Assembly: GCF_040081925.1 (NCBI RefSeq)
Contig: NZ_JBEBMF010000002.1
Coordinates: 434,001-498,000, forward strand
Reading direction: 5' to 3'
DNA length: 64,000 bases
DNA from: Mesorhizobium_K quangtriensis
GTDB taxonomy: Bacteria; Pseudomonadota; Alphaproteobacteria; Rhizobiales; Rhizobiaceae
Part shown: in pieces, positions 15,626-23,566 of the stretch
How positions within the stretch are numbered: the stretch's first letter is position 1
How the letters are laid out: each line of letters begins with the position of its first letter
Notes under the pieces: generated by a model
What the model saw: the letters and a program-made list of their open reading frames with translations, nothing else
What the model was told of the DNA's origin: nothing
Database searches by the model: none
Program-made: the position numbers and the translations under genes

Positions 15626-16950
15626 CCCTTCGGCCCGAGCGAAGCCAGAAGGGTTTCGACCGTCTTGGTGTCGCGCTCCCCGGTCGAACGCCGTTTGACC
15701 TCGACCTCGCCGGCGGCAGCGCCCCGCGGACCGACGATGACCTGCCACGGTACGCCGATGAGGTCGGCGGTGGCGAACTTGCCGCCGGCGCGCTGGTCTG
15801 TGTCGTCGTAGAGCACATCCAATCCAGCCGCCTGATGCGCCGCGTAAAGCTGCTCGCACAGACGGTCGCATTCGGCGTCGCCGACCTTCATGTTGATGAT
15901 CACGACATCGAACGGCGCGACCGATTCTGGCCAGATGATCCCAGCCTCGTCATGGCTTGCCTCGATAATCGCCGCGATAAGCCGCGTCGGGCCGATGCCG
16001 TAGGAACCCATCGAGACGAAGTGCTGCTTGCCATCAGGTCCCTGCACCGCCGCGTTCATCGGCTTCGAATATTTCTCGCCGAAATGGAAGATGTGACCAA
16101 CCTCGATGCCGCGCGCCGAGAGGCGGTCGGCATCGGGAATCTTGTCCCAGGCGGCCTCGTCGTGCATCTCGTCGGTCGCCGCATAGGGCGTCGTCCAGTC
16201 CTTCACGATGCCGCCGATTTCGGCGTCGTTTGTGAAGTCTGTATTCTCGCCCGGTACCGGCAACTGCAGGAAGTCCTTGTGGCAGTAAACCTGGCTCTCG
16301 CCGGTCTCGGCCAGAATGATGAATTCGTGGCTGAGGTCGCCGCCGATTGGGCCGGTGTCGGCGCGCATCGGGATCGCCTGCAGGCCCATGCGCGTGAAGG
16401 TGCGCAGGTAGGAGACAAACATACGGTTGTAGGCTGCCTTTGCGCCCTCATAGTCGAGGTCGAAGGAATAGGCGTCCTTCATCAGGAATTCGCGGCCGCG
16501 CATGACGCCGAAGCGGGGACGCACCTCGTCGCGGAACTTCCACTGGATGTGATAGAGGTTGAGCGGCAGGTCCTTGTACGACTTGACGTAGGTGCGGAAG
16601 ATGTCCGTCACCATCTCCTCGTTGGTCGGCCCGTAGAGCATGTCGCGTTCCTGCCGATCCTTGATGCGCAGCATCTCCTTGCCGTAGTCGTCGTAGCGTC
16701 CGCTTTCGCGCCAGAGCTCGGCCGACTGGATGGTCGGCATCAGGATTTCGAGAGCGCCGGCGCGGTTCTGCTCTTCGCGGATGATCTGGCAAACCTTGTC
16801 GAGCACGCGCTTGCCGAGCGGCAGCATCGAGAACGATCCCTGCCCCTGTTGGCGGATCATGCCAGCCCTGAGCATCAGGCGGTGAGAGACGATCTCGGCT
16901 TCGCGCGGGTTCTCTTTGAGTATGGGAAGGAAATAGCGCGAAAGCCGCAT
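15622..16950 (-). CDS. proS: prolyl-tRNA synthetase (short alphaproteobacterial type)
   Basis: Charges tRNA-Pro with proline. At 442 residues it lacks the large editing insertion of the E. coli-type enzyme (about 570 residues); this is the compact form common in alphaproteobacteria. Class II motifs are visible: motif 2 in the WKFRDEVRPRFGVMRGREFLMKDAYSFD region and motif 3 in GSYGIGPTRLIAAIIE. The C-terminal anticodon-binding domain begins with FDVVIINMK. The start is the ATG at 16950, giving the conserved MRLSRYFLP N-terminus. Confidence 0.97.
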   Translation of the reverse strand: MRLSRYFLPILKENPREAEIVSHRLMLRAGMIRQQGQGSFSMLPLGKRVLDKVCQIIREEQNRAGALEILMPTIQSAELWRESGRYDDYGKEMLRIKDRQERDMLYGPTNEEMVTDIFRTYVKSYKDLPLNLYHIQWKFRDEVRPRFGVMRGREFLMKDAYSFDLDYEGAKAAYNRMFVSYLRTFTRMGLQAIPMRADTGPIGGDLSHEFIILAETGESQVYCHKDFLQLPVPGENTDFTNDAEIGGIVKDWTTPYAATDEMHDEAAWDKIPDADRLSARGIEVGHIFHFGEKYSKPMNAAVQGPDGKQHFVSMGSYGIGPTRLIAAIIEASHDEAGIIWPESVAPFDVVIINMKVGDAECDRLCEQLYAAHQAAGLDVLYDDTDQRAGGKFATADLIGVPWQVIVGPRGAAAGEVEVKRRSTGERDTKTVETLLASLGPKG

Positions 16951-17165
16951 TGTGGGTCCGTTAAAAAGGCGATGATGATGGAGCCGGAATCGGCATTCCA
17001 CGCGAAACGCATGCAAGCGCTTCATAGCGATTTCAAGACCGAATGGAAACCCGACGCGGCGGCGTCTTCGGGGTTACGATTTCGCGCTGTGCTTTTGGCA
17101 GGCAGCCCCTGCCAAGGAATTGTGCATTGCAGCACATTTGTAACGTCGCAAACGCAAAATTGTGC

Positions 17166-17194
17166 GTGACAATTTGTCCGGCGTTGGTCTAGTG
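17166..17194 (+). promoter_or_regulatory. candidate promoter of the sRNA upstream of proS
   Basis: GTGACA (17166-17171), a 17-bp spacer and CTAGTG (17189-17194) on the plus strand, placing a start near 17201. It fits a terminator 149 bp downstream. Confidence 0.45.
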
Positions 17195-17200
17195 TCGCCG

Positions 17201-17349
17201 CATAACCGAGAGGGCAGAACAAAATCTGTCTTCCCTACGCGGTCAAAGTCTTGGGAGGATGCGATCTAGGCGCGGTTTCGCTGCCGCCGGACACCGGAAA
17301 CAGATCGGACGCGTTTAAATTGCAAGGCTTCGTGCCTTGCTTTTTTTTT
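17201..17349 (+). ncRNA. probable trans-acting small RNA in the proS/DUF1467 gap (possibly the alpha-r9 family)
   Basis: The gap between proS and the DUF1467 gene holds no gene on either strand but has a complete plus-strand transcription unit: a promoter-like pair ending at 17194 and a strong intrinsic terminator ending at 17349, about 150 nt in all. Inside, ATCTGTCTTCC (17224-17234) pairs with GGAAACAGAT (17296-17305) through one bulged C, enclosing a GGGAGGA-containing middle part. As I recall, the rhizobial sRNA family alpha-r9 (Smr9C) is about this long and next to proS; I could not verify this. The exact 5' end is a guess. Confidence 0.55.
17322..17349 (+). terminator. intrinsic (Rho-independent) terminator
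   Basis: A perfect 7-bp stem GCAAGGC / GCCTTGC with loop TTCGT, followed by nine T residues (17341-17349). The T run shows it works for the plus strand. On the minus strand the same hairpin is followed by AATTT and might weakly end the nuo-birA-rnj-mce-DUF1467 transcript. Confidence 0.9.
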
Positions 17350-17385
17350 GTGCAATCGGAACAGCGAAAAGCGAGGGCGTCAGCC

Positions 17386-17670
17386 CTATGACCCAACGTC
17401 AGTTTTGAAGTCCGGAACGATGCGCGGAATGTCGTCGATGCTGAGGCCCAGCCCCTTGGTGACCGCATAGAAACAGCCAAGGATGATTGCCGTAACGATG
17501 GTCGTGCGGATGACCGCGCGCAGCATGTGCGGGCCCTTCGGCGCACTCGGCACCGTGCCGAGCGTGACCTCGCCGTCCTCGTCCTGCGTCTTCAGTCCGA
17601 ACGGCAGCATTGCGAACAGCACCAGCCACCAGAGGACGAAGTAGACGGCAATGACTGAAATCCAGGTCAT
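17386..17670 (-). CDS. DUF1467 small membrane protein
   Basis: A 94-residue protein with two hydrophobic helices: ISVIAVYFVLWWLVLFAMLPFG (3-24) and a second at about 53-75, joined by an acidic loop (KTQDEDGEVTLGTVPSAPKGP) containing the conserved family motif. The function is unknown. It is the last gene of the minus-strand operon and overlaps the mce stop by four bases. The order mce-DUF1467-proS is, as I recall, conserved in rhizobia. Confidence 0.85.
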   Translation of the reverse strand: MTWISVIAVYFVLWWLVLFAMLPFGLKTQDEDGEVTLGTVPSAPKGPHMLRAVIRTTIVTAIILGCFYAVTKGLGLSIDDIPRIVPDFKTDVGS

Positions 17671-18071
17671 GCCTGCTCCAGTTCCACCAGCGTGCCGGCA
17701 AAATCCTTCGGGTGCAGGAAAAGCACGGGCTTGCCATGCGCGCCGATCTTCGGCGTGCCGTCGCCAAGCACGCGTGCGCCGGCCGCCTTCAGACGGTCGC
17801 GGGCAGCAATGATGTCGTCCACCTCGTAGCAGAGATGGTGCATGCCGCCGGACGGATTTTTCTCAAGAAACGACGCGAGCGGAGAGCCTTCGCCCAGCAC
17901 TTCGAGAAGCTCGACCTTGCTGTTGCCGGTATCGACGAAAACGACCGTGACGCCATGTTCGGGCAGCGCCTGCGGCGCACTCACCTTCGCACCGAGCGTA
18001 TCGCGGTAGATGGCAGTCGCCGCAGCGAGATCGGGTACGACGATGGCGACGTGATTGAGGCGGCCGAGCAT
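17667..18071 (-). CDS. mce: methylmalonyl-CoA epimerase
   Basis: A 134-residue vicinal-oxygen-chelate enzyme that interconverts (R)- and (S)-methylmalonyl-CoA in propionate and branched-chain amino acid breakdown; its partner mutase needs adenosylcobalamin. Metal-ligand segments are visible: LNHVAIVVPDL (His near residue 5), HHLCYEVDDI (about 79) and the final GTLVELEQ (Glu near the end). The ATG at 18071 gives the normal length. It is 8 bp downstream of rnj in the same operon. Confidence 0.93.
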   Translation of the reverse strand: MLGRLNHVAIVVPDLAAATAIYRDTLGAKVSAPQALPEHGVTVVFVDTGNSKVELLEVLGEGSPLASFLEKNPSGGMHHLCYEVDDIIAARDRLKAAGARVLGDGTPKIGAHGKPVLFLHPKDFAGTLVELEQA

Positions 18072-18079
18072 GCCGCCTT

Positions 18080-19750
18080 CTAGCGCGTGACGAACACCGT
18101 CACCAGCGGCTTCTTGCCCCATGTCTCGTTTGCCGCACCACGCACCGCGCGCCGGACAGCCTCCTGAACCAGATCCAGATCCTTGCGGCGCTGTCGCGGA
18201 ATGCTCTCGACCGCGCCAACCGCGGCTTCCAGCATCAAATCCTCGAGGTCTTCGCCCCGCCCGTCGACCTTGGCGACGCCAACGGCCACGATGTCGGGAT
18301 CGCCGGCCAGTTCATAGCGCTCGTCGAGCACGACATTGACCGCGACATGACCGGCGAAGGAAAGCTTGCGGCGCTCCTTGATGCCCATCTGCTCGTCGTC
18401 GCCGACCAGCCGACCGTCCTTGTAGAGACGGCCGAACGGCACCTTGTCGATGATCTCGGCGGCACCCGGCGCAAGGCGGATCATGTCGCCGTCGCGCACC
18501 TGTGCCACCTCGGGGATGCCGGACTGCGCCATGAGCGAACCCTGCGCGACCAGATGAGCGGCCTCGCCGTGAACTGGAATGCCGATGCGCGGCCGCGTCC
18601 AGGCATACATCTTGCGCAACTCGTTGCGGCGCGGGTGACCCGACACATGCACCAGCGCGTCGCCGTCCTGGATGATCTTGATGCCCTGGTCGATAAGCAG
18701 GTTCTGGATTTCGAGGATCGCCTTTTCGTTGCCGGGAATGGTGCGCGACGAATAGACAACCGTGTCTCCCGGCGAAAGCGACACGGTCTTCATCTCGTCG
18801 CGGGCGAGCTTGGCGAGTGCTGCTCGCGCCTCGCCCTGGCTGCCGGTGCAGATGATGACGAGGTTCTCGCGTGGGATGAAGCCGTAGTCTTCCTCGGCAA
18901 TGAAGGGTGGAATGCCTTCCATGTAGCCGAGGTCGCCAGCGACGCTGATCATGCGCTTCAACGAGCGGCCAAGCACCAGAACCTGCCGGCCGGCGTCGCG
19001 CGCGGCTTCGGCAATGGAGCGCACGCGGCCGACATTGGAGGAGAAGGTGGTGATCGCAACGCGGCCGGGCGCCGCCTCGATGACGGCGCGAAGGCCGGCT
19101 CCGACTTCCTTTTCAGAGGGGGATTCGCCCTCGCGCAACGCATTGGTGGAATCGCAGATCAGCGCCAGCACACCTGCGTCGCCCAGCGCCCGGAAACGGG
19201 CCTCGTCCGTCATCGGACCGATCTCGGGATCGGGGTCGATCTTCCAGTCGCCGGTGTGGATGACCGTGCCGAGCGGGCTCGTTATGGCAAGGGAAAGCGG
19301 TTCGGGAATGGAGTGGCTGACCGGGATGGCCTCGATCTTGAACGGGCCAACCTCGAATGTGTCGCCGGCCCGGTAGATCGTCACCGGGATCTTCGGCGCG
19401 TTGCCCTCGCCTTGGCGCTTGGCCTCAAGCAGGCCGGCGGCAAACGGCGACATCCAGAGCGGCGCCTTCAGGCGCGGCCACAATTCATGCAGCGCGCCGT
19501 AATGGTCCTCATGCGCGTGCGTGATGATAATGCCGCGCAGACGGTCAAGTTGTGTCTTGATGAAGCGGATATCGGGCAGTACCAGGTCGACACCCGGCAG
19601 GCTGGCATCCGGGAAGGTCACCCCGACATCGACGATGATCCACTCGCGGGCATCCGCCGGGCCGAAGCCGTAAAGAGCGAAGTTCATGCCGATCTCGCCC
19701 ACGCCGCCCAACGGAGCAAAGACGAGTTCCGGTCCCGAATACCTAGCCAT
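18080..19750 (-). CDS. rnj: ribonuclease J
   Basis: A 556-residue metallo-beta-lactamase/beta-CASP nuclease with 5'-3' exo- and endonuclease activity on RNA, needed for rRNA and mRNA processing in alphaproteobacteria. Zinc motif H78-x-H80-x-D82-H83 is in IITHAHEDHYGAL. HTGDWKIDPDP supplies a further ligand. The beta-CASP part includes CTGSQGE and VHVSGHPRRNEL, followed by the C-terminal domain (about 450-556). It lies within the operon between birA and mce. Confidence 0.96.
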   Translation of the reverse strand: MARYSGPELVFAPLGGVGEIGMNFALYGFGPADAREWIIVDVGVTFPDASLPGVDLVLPDIRFIKTQLDRLRGIIITHAHEDHYGALHELWPRLKAPLWMSPFAAGLLEAKRQGEGNAPKIPVTIYRAGDTFEVGPFKIEAIPVSHSIPEPLSLAITSPLGTVIHTGDWKIDPDPEIGPMTDEARFRALGDAGVLALICDSTNALREGESPSEKEVGAGLRAVIEAAPGRVAITTFSSNVGRVRSIAEAARDAGRQVLVLGRSLKRMISVAGDLGYMEGIPPFIAEEDYGFIPRENLVIICTGSQGEARAALAKLARDEMKTVSLSPGDTVVYSSRTIPGNEKAILEIQNLLIDQGIKIIQDGDALVHVSGHPRRNELRKMYAWTRPRIGIPVHGEAAHLVAQGSLMAQSGIPEVAQVRDGDMIRLAPGAAEIIDKVPFGRLYKDGRLVGDDEQMGIKERRKLSFAGHVAVNVVLDERYELAGDPDIVAVGVAKVDGRGEDLEDLMLEAAVGAVESIPRQRRKDLDLVQEAVRRAVRGAANETWGKKPLVTVFVTR

Positions 19751-19764
19751 GCAATCCCCTCGCC

Positions 19765-20610
19765 TTACGCGGCGCCGGCCGAGGCAACCGCGCCGAAATG
19801 CACGTCGCCTGCGGCAATCACAATTTTATCGCCGCCCGAGCGGATGACGAACCGGCAGTCTTCATCGATGGTCTCGAAGATGCCGCGAACAATGTTGCCA
19901 TCGACCCGCACGGCCACTTCCGAACCCAGGCCCGCCGCACGCGACAGCCAGCGGCGGCGCACTTCCGACAAGCCAGCACCGTCCCGCCAGACCGCCATGT
20001 TTTGCGCCCATGCGTCGGACAGCGCAAGAAACAGCGTTTCCGCATCCCCCGCAAAGCCGAGCGCCTTCAACGACGTCGCCGGGTAAGGCACACCTTCCGG
20101 ATAGGCGACGACATTGACGCCGATGCCGACCGCCAGCGCGGCGCGGTTGCCGGGCAGCAGCGTGGATTCGAGCAGGATGCCCGCGAGCTTCGCACCGCTG
20201 GCTAGCACGTCGTTCGGCCATTTGAGTTCAAAGCGGTCGCCGTGCGGTCCCCTGCCCCCGGCGCCGCCGCCCGCGCCGCCATCGACTGCAACCGCAAAGC
20301 GCATGTCGGGCACAACGGCGTCTAGTGCATCGGCGAGAGCAAGACCTGCGACGAAACCGAGCGTCGCGGCGAGTTTGAGATCGAAGGCTTCGGCAAGGAG
20401 AAGCGTTGCGGCCAGATTGCCTTCCGGCGTCGCCCAGGCGCGTCCACGACGGCCGCGTCCGCTCTCCTGCTTCTTCGATACGATCCAGAGCCGGCCTGGA
20501 TCGCCGGCGGCGGCGCGCTCAAGCGCGAGCGCGTTGGTCGAGCCAACGCTCTCATGGGCTTCTATCCGGTACCCTGCAACAATCGCCGTCGGGGCGAGGG
20601 AAAATCCCAC
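19765..20610 (-). CDS. birA: biotin--[acetyl-CoA carboxylase] ligase
   Basis: A 282-residue biotin protein ligase that attaches biotin to carboxylases. Motifs: HESVGSTN (residues 19-26), the biotinyl-AMP loop GRGRRGRAWATPEGNL, and the FELKWPNDVL segment with the active lysine. No N-terminal helix-turn-helix is present, so it is a ligase without repressor function. The start is probably the GTG at 20610, two bases from the nuoN stop. A Gly/Pro-rich insertion (GGAGGGAGGRG) near the middle is probably an unstructured loop. Confidence 0.93.
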   Translation of the reverse strand: MGFSLAPTAIVAGYRIEAHESVGSTNALALERAAAGDPGRLWIVSKKQESGRGRRGRAWATPEGNLAATLLLAEAFDLKLAATLGFVAGLALADALDAVVPDMRFAVAVDGGAGGGAGGRGPHGDRFELKWPNDVLASGAKLAGILLESTLLPGNRAALAVGIGVNVVAYPEGVPYPATSLKALGFAGDAETLFLALSDAWAQNMAVWRDGAGLSEVRRRWLSRAAGLGSEVAVRVDGNIVRGIFETIDEDCRFVIRSGGDKIVIAAGDVHFGAVASAGAA

Positions 20611-20612
20611 GG

Positions 20613-22049
20613 CTAGAAGAAGCTCTTGGCGGCCGCCTCGGCAAAGCTTTCGACCGGCGCGCCGACCAGCATATAGAGGAGGACGAAGGCACCGGAGATC
20701 CCGAGCACCACGCGCAACGAACCGACCATTGGCAGGAAGCCGCCGACGGAGTCGTCGAACCACATGATCTTGATGATGCGCAGATAGTAGTAAGCGCCAA
20801 CGACAGAGGTCAGCACGCCGATCACGGCCAGCGGATAGAGCCCGGCGTTGATGGCGGCGAGGAAGACGTACCACTTCGCCCAGAAGCCGGCGAGCGGCGG
20901 AATGCCGGCCAGCGAGAACATCAGGATGGTCAGGATCGTCGCCATAACCGGGTTGGTGGTCGAAAGGCCCGCCAGATCGCTGATCTGCTCGACATTGCCT
21001 TCCTTGCGACGCATCGAGAGGATGAAGGCGAAGGTGCCCAGCGTCATAGCCAGATAGATGAGCATGTAGATGGCGACGCCACGCACGCCAGCCTCGCTGT
21101 TGGCCGCGAGACCGACGAGAGCAAATCCCATGTGGCCGATGGAGGAATAGGCCATCAGGCGCTTGAAGTTCTTCTGGCCGATCGCCGCAAAGGACCCGAG
21201 CGCCATGGAGGCGATGGCGATGAAGGAGACGATCTGCTGCCAGTCGCTGGCGATGGGCTCGAATGCGCCCATGACCACGCGCACGACCAGCGCCATGGCG
21301 GCCATCTTCGGCGCGGAGGCGAAGAAGGCGGTGACCGGTGTCGGCGCGCCTTCATAGACGTCTGGGGTCCACATGTGGAACGGCACGGCAGAAATCTTGA
21401 AGCACAGGCCTGCAAGCACGAAGACAAGACCGAAGACGACGCCAAGCTGGCGCTCGCCGTCCGACAGGGCGGCCGCGATCTGCTCGAAGCCGGTGTTGCC
21501 GGTGTAGCCGTAGACCAGGCTGATGCCGTAGAGCAGCATGCCCGAAGACAGCGCGCCCAGCACGAAATACTTCAGGCCGGCCTCGGTGGAGCGCACGTTG
21601 TCGCGGTTGATGGCGGCGACGACGTAGAGCGCCAGCGACTGCAGCTCCAGCCCGAGATACAGCGCGATCATGCTGTTGGCGGAGATCATCAGCATCATGC
21701 CGACGGTCGCAAGCAGCACGAGGATCGGATACTCGAACTTGTCGAAGTTCTGCTCGCGCGCGAAGCCCGTGGACATGATCAGCGTCGCGGCCGAGCCGAC
21801 CAGCGTCAGCACCTTCATGAATCGCGCGAAGGAATCCGAGACGAAGGCGCCGCCGAAAGCCTGCCCGTCGCCGGTCGCGAAGAGCAGCCAACCGCCGGCC
21901 ACGACGATCAGCAGCACGGCCAGCGCATTGACGACGCCGTAGGAGCGCTCGCCCGAATAGGCGCCGATCATCAGCAGCACCATGGAGCCGACCGCGAGGA
22001 TCAGCTCAGGCGTGAGCAGCGAGAGGCTGGATGTCAGTTCAGGCGTCAT
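20613..22049 (-). CDS. nuoN: NADH-quinone oxidoreductase subunit N
   Basis: A proton-pumping antiporter-like subunit of complex I, 478 residues with about 14 membrane helices. The Mrp/antiporter core is visible: GLELQSLALYVVAAINRDN with its glutamate in helix 5, KISAVPFHMWTPDVYEGAPTPVTAFFAS with the lysine of helix 7, and FKRLMAYSSIGHMGFALVGL. The ATG at 22049 follows the nuoM stop by 11 bp. It is the last nuo gene before birA. Confidence 0.97.
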   Translation of the reverse strand: MTPELTSSLSLLTPELILAVGSMVLLMIGAYSGERSYGVVNALAVLLIVVAGGWLLFATGDGQAFGGAFVSDSFARFMKVLTLVGSAATLIMSTGFAREQNFDKFEYPILVLLATVGMMLMISANSMIALYLGLELQSLALYVVAAINRDNVRSTEAGLKYFVLGALSSGMLLYGISLVYGYTGNTGFEQIAAALSDGERQLGVVFGLVFVLAGLCFKISAVPFHMWTPDVYEGAPTPVTAFFASAPKMAAMALVVRVVMGAFEPIASDWQQIVSFIAIASMALGSFAAIGQKNFKRLMAYSSIGHMGFALVGLAANSEAGVRGVAIYMLIYLAMTLGTFAFILSMRRKEGNVEQISDLAGLSTTNPVMATILTILMFSLAGIPPLAGFWAKWYVFLAAINAGLYPLAVIGVLTSVVGAYYYLRIIKIMWFDDSVGGFLPMVGSLRVVLGISGAFVLLYMLVGAPVESFAEAAAKSFF

Positions 22050-22060
22050 GGTCCCGCCCC

Positions 22061-23566
22061 TCAGTGTGACGCCGCGCCGGGCGCGGCATCGAGCGAAATG
22101 GTGATTGTGTTGACGAGCGCCTGCACGGAGCTGGCGGTCGCGTCGAGAACGGGCGCGGGATAGACGCCGAAGAAGATGACCAGCACGATCAGCGGATAGA
22201 GGATGATCTTCTCGCGCAGCGACAGGTCGAGCAGGCCCTTGAGGCTTTCCTTGGTCAGCGCGCCGAAGATCACCTTGCGATAGAGCCAAAGCGCGTAGGC
22301 GGCCGACAGGATGACGCCCGTCGCAGCGAACAGCGCGACCCACGTGTTGACCTGGAAGATGCCGAGCAGCGTCATGAATTCGCCGACGAAGCCGCTGGTG
22401 CCGGGCAGGCCGACATTCGCCATCGTGAAGATGAGGAAGGCGACGGCGTATTTCGGCATGTTGTTGACGAGGCCGCCATAGGCCGCGATCTCGCGGGTAT
22501 GCATGCGGTCGTAGACGACGCCGACGCAGAGGAACAGCGCACCGGAGACCAGACCATGCGACAGCATCTGGAAGATGGCGCCCTGGATACCGATCTGGTT
22601 CATCGCGAAGATGCCCATCGTGACGTAGCCCATATGGGCGACCGACGAATAGGCGATCAGCTTCTTCATGTCCTCCTGCATCAGCGCGACCAGCGAGGTG
22701 TAGATGATGGCGATGACCGACAGCGCGTAGATGAGCGGAGCGAGATCGGCGGAAGCCAGCGGGAACATCGGCAACGAGAAGCGCAGGAAGCCGTAGCCGC
22801 CCATCTTCAGGAGGATGCCGGCCAGGATGACGGAACCGGCGGTCGGGGCCTCGACGTGCGCGTCGGGAAGCCATGTGTGTACCGGCCACATCGGCATCTT
22901 CACCGCGAAGGAGGCGAAGAAGGCCACCCAGAGCCATGTCTGCATGTTGGCGGGGAAGCTGTGCGTGAGCAGCGTCGGGATGTCTGACGTGCCGGACTGG
23001 TAGATCATCGCCATGATGGCGAGTAGCATCAGCACCGAACCGGCGAGCGTGTAGAGGAAGAACTTGAACGAGGCGTAGACGCGCCGCTTGCCGCCCCACA
23101 CGCCGATGATGATGAACATCGGGATCAGGCCGCCTTCGAAGAAGACGTAGAACAGCACGATGTCGAGCGCGCAGAACACGCCGATCATCAGCGTCTCGAG
23201 CAGCAGGAAGCAGATCATGTACGCCTTGACACGCTTCTCGATCGCTTCCCAGCTGGCAAGGATGGCGAAAGGCATCAGAAAGGTCGTCAGGATCACGAAC
23301 AGCATCGATATGCCGTCGACGCCCATGTGGTAGGAGATACCGGAGTCGAGCCAGCCGACCTTCTCCACCATCTGGAAGCCCGGCACCGAATTGTCGAAAT
23401 CGATCCAGATCAGGAGCGAGATGACGAAGGTGATTATCGTCGTCCAGAGCGCGATGACGCGGATGTTGCGACGCGCCGCCTCGCCCTCGTCCCGTATGAA
23501 CAGGATGAGCAGCGCGCCGGCCAGCGGCAGGAACGTGACCGTGGATAGGATTGGCCAGTCGGTCAT
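22061..23566 (-). CDS. nuoM: NADH-quinone oxidoreductase subunit M
   Basis: An antiporter-like proton-pumping subunit, 501 residues, about 14 helices. Signature segments: FYVFFEGGLIPMFIIIGVWGG (helix 5 Glu), VKMPMWPVHTWLPDAHVEAPTAGSVILAGILLK, and MKKLIAYSSVAHMGYVTMGI. The ATG at 23566 shares its first base with the nuoL stop; a TTG one codon upstream is a less likely start. Confidence 0.97.
   Translation of the reverse strand: MTDWPILSTVTFLPLAGALLILFIRDEGEAARRNIRVIALWTTIITFVISLLIWIDFDNSVPGFQMVEKVGWLDSGISYHMGVDGISMLFVILTTFLMPFAILASWEAIEKRVKAYMICFLLLETLMIGVFCALDIVLFYVFFEGGLIPMFIIIGVWGGKRRVYASFKFFLYTLAGSVLMLLAIMAMIYQSGTSDIPTLLTHSFPANMQTWLWVAFFASFAVKMPMWPVHTWLPDAHVEAPTAGSVILAGILLKMGGYGFLRFSLPMFPLASADLAPLIYALSVIAIIYTSLVALMQEDMKKLIAYSSVAHMGYVTMGIFAMNQIGIQGAIFQMLSHGLVSGALFLCVGVVYDRMHTREIAAYGGLVNNMPKYAVAFLIFTMANVGLPGTSGFVGEFMTLLGIFQVNTWVALFAATGVILSAAYALWLYRKVIFGALTKESLKGLLDLSLREKIILYPLIVLVIFFGVYPAPVLDATASSVQALVNTITISLDAAPGAASH

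Noticed and set aside
17322..17340. Hairpin as the terminator of the nuo operon alone
   Set aside because: The nine-T run is on the plus strand, so the main function is to end the plus-strand RNA; use on the minus strand remains possible but is not shown.
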